The notes beneath the pieces are model-generated. The model saw nothing but the letters and a program-made list of their open reading frames with translations, had not been told where the DNA came from and did not search any database. From Aselliscus stoliczkanus (Eukaryota; Chordata; Mammalia; Chiroptera; Hipposideridae), in assembly GCA_033961575.1 (NCBI GenBank), contig CM066736.1, forward strand, positions 8,093,501 to 8,157,500: a stretch of DNA of 64,000 bases, read 5' to 3'. Shown here piece by piece: positions 20,706 through 33,183 of this stretch; within the stretch, counting starts at the first letter, position 1; the number at the start of each line of letters is the position of its first letter. The position numbers and the translations under genes were made by a program.

Positions 20706-21429
20706 TGCTCTCTGGTCTTGAACCCTCAGCTACAGGGGTGGGCACATAATCAGGCTTGGCCAATCAGAGACTTCTCAGGGATTGATACATTGATGATGAA
20801 AGAGAGAAGTATGCTTTTCACTGGATTGCTATATTAGAAGAATGAAAGTATGGGGCTGGAGGTGGCCATGATGTAGAGTGAAGCCAAGTGGAGACAAGGG
20901 GCCAAGCAATTGGTGGGAGCGGGGGGTGGAGGGAGGAGGAGGGAGAGAGAGGGGAAGCTTGATTGATTGATTATTGGTTAAGCTTCTGGATTCAGCCATG
21001 CTTGAGCTGAGTTGATCATATGCTCCTTGATCCCCCAATAATGTGATCCCATAAACCCCTATTTATTTGCTTAAATACTTTTGAATTGAGTCTCTGTCAC
21101 TTGAAACCAAAAGAGTCCAGACTAATACGCCCTTAGTGTATTGGCCTCACAGTCCCATAATACAGGCACATTTCCCTCACATGATTGGAAAATATGGCTT
21201 CCAACAGCTGCAGAGTCACATTTTACCAGCATCATGAACCCAGAGAAAAAGGTGGTCTTCCTCACTAGTTTTATCAGAAAAATCCCAAGGCAGGCCTCTG
21301 ATTGCTAATCTTGGGTCACTTGTCCATCCCTAAAATTCATTCCTTTTAGAAGGATGGAAGACTCTGATTAATTGATTGGCTAGGGCGGGGTCAAAGGCCC
21401 ATCCCATGGTTGGGAGTGAGGTGGGGTAA
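20706..21429. other. Non-coding unique block
   Basis: A purine-rich patch lies at 20920-20960; no element or exon identified. Confidence 0.35.
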
Positions 21430-21890
21430 GAAGTGTGGGGGGCATATTCTGTGAAGTCAAAATTAGTAACTCCTAAAGGGAATAATTCTTGTGCTGAGTC
21501 TTGAAGGACGTATGTGAAGAGGTCAAAATAGTCCTGGCAGAGGGAACAGCATGTGCAAAGACAGAAGTATAAGGGACATGTTGGGAAGTCAAGTGGCTTA
21601 AGCATATAAGCATAAAGTACATATGGAGAACTGTGAGGAAATGAGTTTGGTAGTAAGAAAGGGCAGAGGTCAGACCAAGGAAGGACAAAGGAAGGACAGC
21701 ATAAGCCATAGCAAGAAGTTCAGATTATGTCATCAAGGCAGTGAGGATTTATTTGAGGGATTTAAACAAGAGCTGGCTAATCCAGAAAGTAGCCTTCGGT
21801 GGTTGGTTGAAGCATGGGCCAGGCTGGATACAGGGAAGTCAGTAAAGAATATTTGTAGTTACCCAGATAGGTGGCAGTGGATGTAAGAAT
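21430..21890 (-). repeat. L2 LINE fragment
   Basis: Reversed L2: 'gtgctgagtcttgaaggac', 'cagagggaacagcatgtgca', 'tgtagttacccagatagg'. Confidence 0.65.
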
Positions 21891-21969
21891 ATGTCTTCTG
21901 GATGTGATAGTCGGAAAAAAACCTTTGTATAGTTGATCAGAGGCCTGGAGGAGTTCTACAGTTGGTTAA

Positions 21970-22090
21970 TGGGCCGGCCGAGTGGCACGGTGCTTAAGAA
22001 CTGGCTTGGGATGCCAGCGGCCCTGGTTCAGGTCCCACATATGAGGGCCAGTGACACTGCCCTCAAAAAGAAAATAAATAAAGAGAGGAT
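21970..22090 (+). mobile_element. Short tRNA-derived SINE
   Basis: 'gggccggccgagtggcacgg' head. TSD acagttggttaa at 21958-21969 and 22091-22102. Confidence 0.95.
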
Positions 22091-22102
22091 ACAGTTGGTT
22101 AA

Positions 22103-22659
22103 CGCTACTGGAATGCTTTAGTGAGGGTTTGAGTTGTAGTGAATTTTCTTGTCTTTATCATAAGGAAGAAAATCCTAAGAAGGGCCTCTGATGGCTAAGC
22201 TTGGGTCACATGTCCATTCTTAAAAACTCATTTCGTTCAGGAAACCTATAGCACGAGAGGGCCAGTTTCAGTCTTGTATTGATGGCAGCAAGGCAGGCTG
22301 CCCACTGGGCTCTGGAGGAGACGATTTTTGGGATCTGCACCACATCGCCTCGTATGTGATTTCAGCACCGCGGCGATAGACAGCTCCACGTCCATATAAG
22401 CCTTAGAACCCCAGGTTGTATCCTCTCTGTACTTTTCTACGTCAGAGTCCTTTTCCATAGGGTGAGGCCACTTAGCCCATGCACAGGCTGGAGGGCTGGG
22501 GAGTTAACACACCCAGGACTAACCTTCAATTAGTGGGGGACAAGAGCCAGTGGATAAATACCCCAGAATATTCTTTGGGTGGCATTGTGAGGCATTCTGC
22601 ATGGTTCCTTGGATCTCATGTGTCCAAAAGGCCCTATTTGCCCACTGACTCACAAGATT
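22103..22659. other. Non-coding unique block
   Basis: Contains 'tctgatggctaagcttgggt', which echoes 'ctgattgctaatcttgggtc' at about 21299, suggesting a short diverged duplication; otherwise nothing. Confidence 0.35.
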
Positions 22660-22870
22660 CAGTGAATCCAGGTTTGAATCCTGGCTGTTGTACTTATTAG
22701 AAGTGGACAAACCACTTAACCTCCCTGTGCTTCAGCTTCCTTATCTGTCAAATGGGCATAATCCTTGTCCCTATCTATATCTCAGAGGTTAAAGGTTGTA
22801 AAGTTTAAATGAGTAAATATAGATAAAGAGGTTGGAACAATGGCTGCTTGGCATAAGGCTGCTAGATATT
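22660..22870 (+). repeat. MIR SINE
   Basis: 'ccaggtttgaatcctggctg', 'gtgcttcagcttccttatct', 'gtcaaatgggcataatcc'. Confidence 0.85.
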
Positions 22871-24169
22871 CTATAAGTTTTAGTTATATGAATTTGAACA
22901 TTTGCTGGGTTTTGGCTATTTAGTAGTCTTTCTTCAGATTTCTTTTATTCTCTGAGTTTATGGTCTGTAAACAAAAACTTCATTGCATAAGGAGATTACA
23001 CGGATTTATTGGAAATGAGTTGTGAATTCATCTGAAAAAAGAGGAAGCATCTTGTAATGCAAACAATCACCCTTAATTGTTGTTCTAGACTCTGATTTGA
23101 AAAACATCAGGCTCCCTGGTAGCTTCTTTGCTACTGCAAAGCCTTCCTGAGTCTCATGTGGCCTTTGTAAGGGACACAGTACCTGCAGAAGCACAAAGCC
23201 ACTTCCTGGTTAGGTGAATTGAAGTGAATTTAGAGTCAAAAGCATCTGGTATACCACAGCCCCATCACTACTCACTTGGAACAAGCACTGATGCATCAGG
23301 CGACTCCAATTTCTTGCATTTACCTGAGCTGGAAGTTAGCTTCTGCGATTTCAGCCATGGCCACACTCACAGTATAGGTCACCGATGGGAAATTACCATG
23401 CTGCTGTTTCAGACAGAAATGGAACTTAATAGCTTATGTCTTTTTTTTCCCTCTGCTGTGTGGTGCCAGGGATATTTTAATGGTTCAGGGAAAGTGGGGT
23501 GGGGGAGGAGGGTATATCTGAAAGCCTTGGCTTTTAGGGTTCTATTTCATTCACTAGATTGGTGATGACCATATTCTGAATTTTCTTCCCGGGCCAGTCT
23601 TTTTAGCGTTCATCACCATCCATTCTCCCTGCTTCTGTAATGAGCCTGTGCCTCCTAGCTCTGATGCCTGCAGTTGGTGTGAGGCTCACACTGGAATCTC
23701 CTATGTTTTATTGCTACAGCCCAGCCAGGCAGCTTGAGGGTGTGAAAATCAAACTGCTCTAGTTTCCTCCTTTCAAAGTTGGGATTTGGGAGAATAAGAG
23801 GCAGCAGGATTTTCTTTTGCATGCAAACTTCTTCCTGGTCAAAACAAACTGAATGAGAAAGCAATGGCTAGAGTGGTAAAGAGATGCCTGAATCAGGAAG
23901 CCTGAACCCACAAGGCAGGCTCTGAAACATATATGAGGAAGGGGAGGGGTCTCTGTTCTGAAGTGTTTTCCAATGCTGACCGCCCACTCCCACCCCCAGC
24001 ACATCTACTTTGCCCAAAGCAAAGGTCCTGAGAAACTGTAAACCCCTTTTCTAGAGCCCAAATCTTAGTGTCACTGTCATATGTTCAGATGGGCTTTATC
24101 TTCATTTATGCTTCATGTTGAGTCAGTGGGAACTTAGCTTTACTTCATTCTCCACACCTTAACTTGAGT
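22871..24169. other. Non-coding unique block
   Basis: About 1.3 kb without a recognised repeat and without convincing exon signals. Candidate for conserved non-coding sequence only by absence of repeats. Confidence 0.4.
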
Positions 24170-24415
24170 CATCACCTAGAAATGTTGATCTGACTCTGCC
24201 TACCTAAAACCTTTCAGTGCCTTCCAAGTCTCTTAAGATAAAGACCCAAATCTTCTCCATGGACCTCTGCAGCCTCACCCCAGGCCACTGTCTTGTTCTC
24301 TGCCCCAGTCACGTGGGCTTTCTCCAAGTTCCTTGAAAGTAGAGCATCTTACTCTCCCTGCCACAGGGCCTTTGCATATGCTGTTTGTTCTGTGCTCTAT
24401 TATTCTTTCTTTCTA
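24170..24415 (+). repeat. L2 LINE fragment
   Basis: 'aacctttcagtgccttccaa', 'gacctctgcagcctcacccc', 'cagggcctttgcatatgctg' follow sense L2. Confidence 0.75.
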
Positions 24416-24678
24416 GGTGATCTCGGTCAGTCTTAAGGTTTTAAATACTATTGATGTGCTTGCAACTTCCAGATATGAATCTCTAGTCCCAACCTCTACC
24501 CTGCAATACAGAATTGTATATATACCTAGGAATTGTCTATAAATCTACACCTTCACTTGGGTGTCTATGAGGAAGCTCAAATAATATGTCAGAATAGCTT
24601 TTGATGCCCTCTCCCACTCTGGGGTGTTCATCTCTGTAAATGGTACCACCCTTTACCTATCTGCTCAGGCAGCAAGTT
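24416..24678. other. Non-coding unique sequence
   Basis: Possibly a diverged continuation of the preceding L2; nothing else seen. Confidence 0.3.
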
Positions 24679-24692
24679 CAGGTGTCATTTCT

Positions 24693-25165
24693 TTCTTTCT
24701 TTTTCTTTTTTAAAATATTTTTATTGGGGAATTGGGGGTGGGGGAACAGCATTGGGGAACCAAGGAAGAGGAACAGACAAGTTGCTGTCCTTTTGTTCTT
24801 CAGTCTAGTTGTGGAGGACGTCGCTTCACTGGCCCATGTTGGTATTATCATTGCGTCTTTCCTGGATGAGGCAGATCGGTCGCCGGCCTCTGGACGGCCA
24901 CTCACAGCAGCTCTTGGCAGCTCAGGCCAGCTGCTGGCTGCTCACGCTGGCTGCCAGCCACTCACTGTAGCCTATCGCAGACCGCTGCAGGAGGGGCTGC
25001 AGCCTACACCATCCCTGGGACTCACGCAGCCCAGCTCCAGGTGGAACTGTTGTTCATCATCTTAGCTGTAGAGGGCAGTGTCACTGGCCCTCATATGTGG
25101 GATCCGAACCAGGGCTGCTGGTGTCCCAAGCCAGCTCTTAACCAATGTGCCACTTGGCTGGCCCT
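24693..25165 (-). mobile_element. Long T+ SINE
   Basis: Reverse copy: 'tttttattggggaattgggg' to 'gccacttggctggccc'. TSD caggtgtcatttct (24679-24692) and caggcatcatttct (25166-25179). Confidence 0.93.
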
Positions 25166-25179
25166 CAGGCATCATTTCT

Positions 25180-25600
25180 GATTTCATTCCATGTCAGTCA
25201 GGGTCCAGCTGGAAACATGGTACATTCAAATCAGGATAATTTAAGGAGGAGTTATTTGTAAAGGGACCAATGAGAGAGAAGTGAATGCAGGAATCTAGGG
25301 CTAGAAGCAAAAGAGCTGTTACTATTCCTGGGATGAGATGAATGAAAGGAGAGAGAGGGTACTAGACCCCAGAAGGGGAGAACTGTGCAGAGCAGGCCAC
25401 CTTAGAGGGCCACTGTGGCCAGGGGACACAGCCATTCTGAGATAACTTTGCTAGGAAAGAGTGTGTGTGGGGGGTAAATGCTTAGTTCCCTGCCTCATCT
25501 GATCTCTTGCTCCCTATTGGAACAGTGCTTGAAATGAGTAGGAGTAAAAAAATGTTGATGAATGAATGATGGCAAGTCTTCCTTCCGTCACCTAGTTGAA
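25180..25600. repeat. Old interspersed repeat, family unassigned
   Basis: 'gtccagctggaaacatggta', 'aggataatttaaggaggagt' and 'cagccattctgagataac' are words of a widespread old repeat; 30690-30990 has comparable text. Confidence 0.4.
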
Positions 25601-25604
25601 TTCT

Positions 25605-25900
25605 ACTTATTCTTCCAATTTCAGCTCTAATGTCCCTTCCTCCAGGAAGCCTTCCCTTACTCCCCCAGACTAGATCATCACCCCATTATACATTGCCATG
25701 GCTTCTTTCATAGCCTCATGTTGTAATTATGCATTTGTGTGATTATTTAATTAGTATCTTAATTCATAGACCAGGCTGTGGTGGTAGTGGCCATATTTGT
25801 CTTACTCATCATTCATTTCCTGCACCCAGCCCAACACCTGGCACACAGGTGCCCCCTCACACACACACACACACAACATGTGGGATGAATAAATAACAAA
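25605..25900 (+). repeat. L2 LINE 3' end
   Basis: 'tgtcccttcctccaggaagc', 'gcccaacacctggcacacag'. An (AC)n run at 25857-25876 replaces the last part. Confidence 0.75.
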
Positions 25901-26589
25901 TGAGCATTCTGTAAGACAGGTCCTCTCTAACAGGTAGCTAATTTTGTGTAAAAATCTCTTAGGGTGCTTTGGAAAAGCACCAATGATGCTTTTGGAAAAG
26001 CCAGTCCCCCCTCACTTTGCCCTGTAAACTGAGTTCCCACTAGTTCATTTTTTTTTTTTTAAATGTAGGTGCACTTGGGCAGAGAATGGCTTAGTAATGC
26101 AGCATCCCCGATGCTGCCCTGGTTTCATCTCTTCAGGCCTCCTTCTGGCGTTTATTCCCTTGGGTTCAGAGCAGAATACCAATATGGATTTATATGCAGA
26201 CTTCTCTCCTCCCAGTAGCTCCATGAGCAATGGAAAATAAATAAGGCTCTTTTTCTTCTCTCTATTTTGAATCCCCTACTCCATCTAAATGCACTAAAGA
26301 CCCAATACATCATTGATAACCAGAGTTGCTGAGTATGTATGATTGTGCAGGTTGCTCACTGCTCAAGGGTGAGGGGTGAGTGGGGGTTGAAGTCCAGCCT
26401 ATACTCGGCTTACCACCTGGATGGAGTTGAAAAATGGGTTCCTTTTCTTAATTTGCACAAAAGGCTATATGAACTGGCAGTGGCCCTGAAAACAACAGTT
26501 AAGAACAAAGCTGGCTTGTTGTCAAAGAAATACAGGCCCAAATCCCAACAAATGCATTGCCTCCAGTTCACTGTGGACATTGATGCCTA
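25901..26589. other. Non-coding unique block
   Basis: No repeat or gene recognised apart from a T run at about 26048. Confidence 0.35.
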
Positions 26590-27660
26590 AAAGTTTCCCT
26601 GTGATTAACTTTTAAATTACAAAGATAATACCCAATTTTTATAAATAAATCCAAACCACTAAGAAATAGAGCACAAAGTGAAAGACCGCTGTCCCCAACC
26701 CCCTCAAATTCCACAAAGCCCATCACTATTAAGAGTTGGCTGGGGGCCGGCCAAGTGGCGCAATGGTTATGAACTGGTTTTGGGATGCCAGGGGCCCCAG
26801 TTCGGATCCCACATATGAGGGCCAGTGACACTGCCCTCTACAGCTAACAACAGCTCCACCTGGAGCTGGGCTGTGCGAGCCCCAGTGATGGTGTAGGCTG
26901 CAGCCCCTGCTGCAGTGGGCTGCCATAGGCTACAGTGAGTGGCTGGCAGCCAACGTAAGCTGCCAATAGCCACAGTGAGCGACCATCCAGTGGCCGGCGA
27001 CCGATCTGCCTCATCCGGGAAGAGCGGAATGACAATATCAACATAGGCCAGTGAAGCAACATCCTCCGCAACTAGACTGAAGAACAAAAAGACAGCAACT
27101 TATCAGTTCCCCTTCCCTGGTTCCCCAACGCTGTTCCCCTCCCCCAATTCCCCAATAAAATCTTAAAAAAAAAAAAAAAAGAGTTGGCTGGGTCTCCTTC
27201 TAGATTTTTTAAATGTTTGTATAAACATATTTTTCTAGTGTCCACACATGTCCAACATTATAATCTATTAAATGAGATCATATTAAGCATATTGTTCTGC
27301 TGCTAGTTTTCTTCACAGATGCATCTTGTACACTTTTCTATGTCAGCACAGAAAGGACTACCTCATTCTTTTTCATGGTTGTATAGCATTCTATTGTATG
27401 GTTATAGCATAATTTAATCAGTCTCCAGTTGATGAATATTCGGATTGTTTCCAGTTTTATTTTAAAAATATATAAACAAGGCTGTAATGTTCATTTTTGT
27501 TACATATCTTTCAGGACATACACACCTGTGGCTGGAGGATCTAGTTCCAGAAATGGGATTGCCAGATTAAAGGGTGTGTGCATTTGAAATGTTAATAGAT
27601 ATGGCTAAGAGCCTTCTCAAGAGGTGACACCTGTTTACTAACCCACCTGCAGGTCACCAA
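26590..27660 (-). repeat. L1 3' region, SINE-split
   Basis: Antisense old L1: 'tggttgtatagcattctatt', 'ttccagaaatgggattgcca', with an earlier piece at 26590-26730. The SINE at 26745-27180 interrupts it. Confidence 0.65.
26745..27180 (+). mobile_element. Long T+ SINE
   Basis: Head 'ccggccaagtggcgcaatgg', body, 'ccccaataaaatctt' plus about 16 A. TSD gagttggctggg near 26733-26744 and 27181-27192. Confidence 0.95.
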
Positions 27661-27714
27661 AAGATCCCAGCTCTGTTCCTGAGCTCTTGAACAGCATATA
27701 GAATAAGAGGGTAT

Positions 27715-28460
27715 GTTGGTCAGTTATTAGCGTGTAGTAAACCACCCCAATATTTAGTGGCTTCAAACAACAATCATTGATTTAGTGCATGATTTTGTGG
27801 GTTGGCAATTTAAGCTGGGCTAGATAGATAGTTCTGTCCTGGGCTCAGCTGATCTTGGCTGGCTTCTCCTCTGTCTGTGGTTAGCTGGGAGGTAGGTGAT
27901 TTAGGAAGGTCTTGTCTGGATGAGTTCTATCTGCTTTACCTAGTGTCTAACCCTCTATTCCAAGACAGAAGAGAAACACATACAGTCTTTTGAGGTGTAG
28001 GCATGGAATTGCCACACTGTCACTCCCCCTATATTCTGTCGGCCAAGACAAGTCACAAGGCCAGCATAAATTGAAAGAGTGGGGGAAGCTGATCCCAACT
28101 TTAAAAAAAATTAATTTCTGGTGTACAAAACAATGTCATAGATATTTACCCCCCTCACAAAGTGATAACCCCCTCCCCCAATCTACAACCCCTCTGACAT
28201 CATATATAGGTGTTACAATTCCATTGACTCTATTCCCTATGCTGTACTTCATATCCTGTGACTATATATATTAAATTATAGTTGACATTCAGTGTTATTC
28301 AGCTTCAGCTTCAGATGTGCAGTGCAGTCAGATCCCAACTCTTGATGGGAGGAGCTACAAAGGCATATTGCAAAGGTATGGACCCTGGGAGGGCATTAAC
28401 TGAGACCATGAATGCAATTAATCAACCACAGGGGAGATGTCCAAGCTTGGTTGTTAAAAA
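27715..28460. repeat. Old repeat, family unassigned, L1-split
   Basis: 'gtagtaaaccaccccaatat', 'tagtggcttcaaacaacaat', 'caagtcacaaggccagcata', then after the L1 piece 'gatgggaggagctacaaagg'. The same order of motifs recurs at 54635-55030. Confidence 0.6.
28099..28330 (-). repeat. L1 3' UTR fragment with TSD
   Basis: 'ttctggtgtacaaaacaatg', 'ctattccctatgctgtactt', then 'atagttgacattcagtgtta'. Flanked by gatcccaact at about 28090 and about 28331. Internal order differs from the copy at 18186-18475. Confidence 0.65.
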
Positions 28461-29149
28461 AATCCCACCAAAAACCTTGGCAGTAAGACATGTTCTGATT
28501 TCTGATCCACCAGCCATGAGTCCTTTATTTTCATGATTAATAGATTAAAAAGGTAATGGGTGGTTGTGTCTGACTTTTGAAAAGTGCACAGAGGCAATTG
28601 GCAAGCACCACTTTCTACTCTGTCTCTTTGTATCCATTAGGATACAGATGAGATACCTAAAATATGGTCAGTGTTTCTTTCTTTCTCAGGAAATGTCTGG
28701 GAATGCAGTCCAGGATTGGCGTGGTGGCTTCCCAATGGTCAGGGTCCTATGGGGGTGCAGTTCTACACTGGCTCCCAGATTTCCCACAGTTTTCTTTGCA
28801 TCAGACCAGCAAGAGGTGAGAGGGAATCAAGATCCCCCCAAGTCAGCCCTCAACAAGTAGGGGCAGTTAGTGAGGCAGGACCCAGCTTACTCACCCCTCA
28901 GTTGGGATTTCTCTGTGTCGTCGCCCATGCCCCTGAGTTACCCAGCAGGAGTTAGCCGAGGTGCCCCAGGCTTATTCCACGCACTATTTCCTGGCTTCCT
29001 TCCTTCTCTGTCTCACTTTGCATCCCGTCCTCCCCCATAAACCACTGTAGTCATGTCTGTCTCAGTGTTGGCTTCTAGAGGAACCAATCACAGACAATAC
29101 ATTGGAACAATTATTATTACCACTTTTCTCTCATGCTCTGATTTCCCCC
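28461..29149. other. Non-coding unique block
   Basis: No repeat or gene recognised. Confidence 0.35.
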
Positions 29150-29315
29150 CAATAATCTCTGAGGGAGGTAGGCCCTGGCATATTATTGTTCTCAGGAGTA
29201 TTATCATTTTTATGTAGCAACTGAGAAAATCGAAGCTCAGGGACTTAGAGAGGCAGGTGGCTTGCTAACTCCCGAATAGTGAACTGAGATTTGAGCTGAG
29301 GCCTCCTATTAACAC
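29150..29315 (-). repeat. MIR SINE, diverged
   Basis: 'gtagcaactgagaaaatcga', 'agctcagggacttagagagg'. Confidence 0.6.
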
Positions 29316-30314
29316 TCTCCTCATGTTACTCCTTGCTTCTTGCCCAGTTAGTGAATTTTATTCATGCAAGCATCCCATGACTCACTTCTATGTCTGATAA
29401 GGCTGGAAATCTTTTCTGTTGGAATTGCAACAGCTCTGAACGGTGGCGGTTTGGGCTCTGCCACCCTGTGTCTTTATTTCTACCTAAAGGGACCCCTGAT
29501 ACAGCTGAGCAGGGACTGTTTCAGGTCTCCTGAGTGATGCCCTCCCTCCCAGGCTACCCCTCTCCCTGTCATGAGCATTTAGAGGTAGAGGGTAGGTATA
29601 TGGATTTACCTCTGACCCTGTCTAGGAATCCATCAAGATATCAGGATAAGAGTTTTCATCCCACTCTCCTGAAGATCAGCTGTTCGAGTTTTGACTTAAG
29701 AGGGTGCTGCAAAAGAGTCACCAAGCCTCAGAATAATCCCTTATCTGATGGACGATGGAAAGCTGTAAGCAGGGGTTTATTTGGGAAGAAATAAAGACCT
29801 GATCGACAGTCTTGCTCGGGGGCTTTACTTCCTTGGTTTATTTGAAACATCACAAGAGAAAGTCGAGGCTGGCTTTCCCATTTTGTTGCAGCAACCACAG
29901 ACTAAAGGAATTCTGAGCAATAAGGTCCCACGGAGCAGCTTGCAAAGCTGTACAATAGTAGCAATCTCTCGCGGCTCCATAGGGATTGCATTTGCAGGGT
30001 GTCTTAGTTGAATCCTTCTTTCTTTTATCTCTGTCAAAGAGAAAACCATACTGTGCAGGTTTCATATATCAAAAGTGTTATGATTTGGCATCAGAACTTG
30101 CTACTTCCATGTTCAGGGGAATAACTTTTTTTTTCCTGATGACTTACCTATAAAATTTTCTTAAGAGGCGCCATAGTTTTTCCGAGGGGCTGTAGGCAAC
30201 CTTTCGTGTTTCTTGAAGGTCCACAAAGGACCAAAAATGTCAGAGCAAGTGTCAGAGGTAGACTTGCCACCCCTCCAGTATGTTTGTGGTGACTATAAAT
30301 TTTACTCAGGTTGA
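29316..30314. other. Non-coding unique block, repeat-poor
   Basis: About 1 kb without recognised repeats. Overlapping open frames near 29781-30065 lie on both strands and show no domain. Confidence 0.4.
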
Positions 30315-30510
30315 GAGAACCAACATTTACATAACACTTAACACCACGCCAGGAACTGTACTCTCTAAAATTTCAAGACAACCATACAAAATACAGGTAT
30401 TATGTTCCCCACCTTACAGGTGAGTAAACTGAGGCTGAAGATTTCAGCTGGTAAGGGAAGAGCTGGGGGTTCAAACCCAGGTTGGCTTGATTTGAAAGCC
30501 CATTCTTTTT
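30315..30510 (-). repeat. MIR SINE
   Basis: 'caacatttacataacactta', 'caggtgagtaaactgaggct', 'gggttcaaacccaggttgg'. Confidence 0.8.
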
Positions 30511-32204
30511 ATTTTCACTTTGTTACTCCAAAGAGGGGGAAAGTTTGGTTGAAAAGATTTTTTTTTTTTTTTTAATCTTGACCCTTGGGAGACCTTGATT
30601 TCTCAGCTCTGCATATATCTGTAGGGGTTGAATCACTGATATAGATATTCATTGTTTTCTGTGCAAAATGGCATCCCTGAAAATCTTGTATTGGTCAGCA
30701 TTGGTTGGATCAGTCAAGGTCCTATTAGGAAAATAGAAACGACTCAGGGTACTTAGAGAGAATTCAGTGTAGGAATTGGTCAAGCAAGTGGTGGTGAGAG
30801 AATCAGAGATCAGCAATGGCCAGGAGCCGCAGTCACCCCGAAACTGGAGGACAGAGAAAGGAGGGAATGTTAGAGTCCAGGAGAGGACATCTCTCAAGGG
30901 GAGCTGGAACCAGGGCAGGCTGCCCAGCCACTGCTGAAGCCACAGAGGAGATGTAACACCTTCTAGAGAAGCTATTTGAGGCAGAGAGGAAAGGGGAGAT
31001 ACCCCAGCTTTTCCTTTTCTCCTGCCCTCTGATCTTTTCTAGGGCCTCTCATTGGCTAAACCAACCTGAATCCAGTAATCAAGGGAGTCTGGGAAATGTA
31101 GTCCATGTGACACAGAGGCAGAGCGGGGAAGGATGGCTCTGAGGGCACACGGGCCCCAGGCTGGCACAGAGGTCAAGTGATTGTTTATAAATCAAACTCA
31201 CTTTCCCACTGACTTGCCTCACGACTTCACCCAGGCTGTGTGCTCCTTTCTGGTTTTTCCTCACTAGCCATCAGCACTTTAGTGCAAGAGCTCTTGGCTG
31301 TGTGTGCTCTGCTCCTCAGAGCCGTCTGGGGCTTTCTCACCAGGTGGCTTCCTCAGTCTCTTCCCAGCAGGGTTAAACTCACAAATTAAACTGTGATTTT
31401 TGTGTGACTTTATTTAATTTTGAAATTGGATGCTGCCCCCCCCATCATAACTTTAGATGCTAATAAGAACGCCCCTGGGCCTTTCTTTTAAATGCTAGTT
31501 GGTTCCCTTGTGTCAACTGGCAGGACCCTTTTGGAGGAAATCTGAAGGTGTGGGGGAAAAAATTGTGCAGGGGAAGGCCTCCTTTTCTGGGAGCAGGAAA
31601 TGACAAAGGTGCTGTGATGGCCAATGCCAGGCCTATCTTTGATGTGGGGCACAGCATCCTCTGTCGGAGTGGCGTTAATGGCTGAGAAAACAAACTGCCC
31701 TGTGTAAATGTTGGGAGAGAGACATCCTGGTGTTGCTGTGAGCTCTTCTCAGAAGCTGGGGTGAACAGAAACAAAATGACACGATTGAGAAAGGAGGAAG
31801 ACAGAGGAGGCATGAGGGGAGATTGGCAGCAGTAACTTCTCTGCCCTGCTAAGAGCGGATGCGCCTGGCCAGCCTGGGATTTTGGGGTCCCTCTTGTGTG
31901 GGGTCCTCTAGTTCAGTAGTTACTGCTGGCTGCAGTGAGATCTGGGTTTCTGCGATGGAGCCTCTTTGTGGGCTCATGAAAAGCCAGTTCCACTTTGGTG
32001 AAGGGTCCGTGCGGTCAGACAACTGGGAAAAAAAAATGTCACCCAGTAAAGTAACCCTGTAGTTGTGGGACAGGCTTTGCTTATAAATGAGGGAAAGCCA
32101 GGACCCAGCTCTTGTCAAAGATGCCAATGAAAACGAAGCCAAGACCAGCAGGATGGGAACTGGTGTGGAGAGCTCAGGCTTGGCATTACCCAGGCAGGGT
32201 AATT
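30511..32204. other. Non-coding block, mostly unique
   Basis: 30690-30990 has words of an unassigned old repeat. 31000-32200 is unique and moderately GC-rich; a 161-codon frame there on the minus strand has no recognisable domain. Confidence 0.4.
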
Positions 32205-32388
32205 TTCTCCCTGAGTGACCTTGCACAGACTGCTTCACCCCCTGAGCCTCAGTATCCCCTTCTGGGAAATAGGAACAGAAATAACCCCCACCACACGGAG
32301 TCTGGGTTTCAGTGGGGTGTGATGCTTGTACCACACGGACTCCGGCTGCGCACAGCTGACTAGCCAGACCTAGTGTTATTATGGTTAT
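32205..32388 (+). repeat. MIR SINE
   Basis: 'gagtgaccttgcacagactg', 'ctgagcctcagtatcccctt', ending 'gtgttattatggttatt'. Confidence 0.75.
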
Positions 32389-32475
32389 TTTTTATTTTTA
32401 AAGAGTCTGACATTTATTCACTTCCTACCCTGAAAGCTCTAGACTAGATGCTTTCACATATTTTAACTTCTGTGT
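32389..32475 (-). repeat. MIR-like fragment beside SINE tail
   Basis: 'ctgacatttattcacttcct' and 'gatgctttcacatattttaa' look like a reversed MIR 3' end. It lies between the outer TSD-like repeat and the SINE tail. Confidence 0.5.
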
Positions 32476-32479
32476 CCTT

Positions 32480-32847
32480 TTTTTTCTTTTTTAAGATTTT
32501 ATTAGGGAATTGGGGAAGGGGAACAGCCAAGTTGTTGTCCTTCAATCTTAGCTGTGGAGGGCGCAGCTAGCTCAGCTCCAAGTCCAGTTGCCATGCGGCC
32601 ACCCGTCAGCTCGCAGCCGCTCAGCCCAAGGTGCCGGGTGGGCTGTAGCTCACCATTCCATGGGAGTCAAACCAGCAACCTTGTTGTTAGGAGCACGTGC
32701 TCTCACCAGCTGAGCCATCCTGCCACCTGTTGGCAGCTCAGTGGCAATTCAGCTTGGGCACAGCTCACTGGCCCATGTGGGACTCGAGCCGGTGACCCTG
32801 TTGCTCAGAGCTCATGCTCTTAACCAACTGAGCCACTTGGCCGGCCC
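32480..32847 (-). mobile_element. Older multi-unit tRNA SINE
   Basis: 'gattttattagggaattggg', tRNA-like units with 'gagtcaaaccagcaaccttg' and 'gactcgagccggtgaccctg', head 'gccacttggccggccc'. The word tattatggttatt lies at about 32376-32388 and 32848-32860. Confidence 0.85.
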
Positions 32848-32860
32848 TATTATGGTTATT

Positions 32861-33183
32861 AATCAAACAAATCCAAGAGCACATTTTTATCTCCAGGTGA
32901 TAAAGTCTATTCTTGGGTGTTTTCTAAAATTCAGAACCCAGGACTAGACATTGGAAATATACATGCAGCTATGAGGGCACAAAGAAAGAATATGTGAAAC
33001 TTGGTTTGCCTTGGCTATCTGAGGTCTTTGCTCACTCCACCGATAATGCAGAGGTAATAAATGCAGATGTCATCATCAACAGCAGCAAAATCAATGCCAT
33101 GGAGCATTTTCTATCATGAAAACCACCTTTCTTTATTCCTTTCTGTTTGTGCTCATCTGCTGTTAAAACCTTTAAGGGTCTGG
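32861..33183. other. Non-coding unique sequence
   Basis: Nothing recognised. Confidence 0.35.

Noticed and set aside
31849..32334. 161-codon minus-strand open frame
   Set aside because: It overlaps a MIR at its start and has no recognisable motif; a plus-strand open frame covers part of the same bases.
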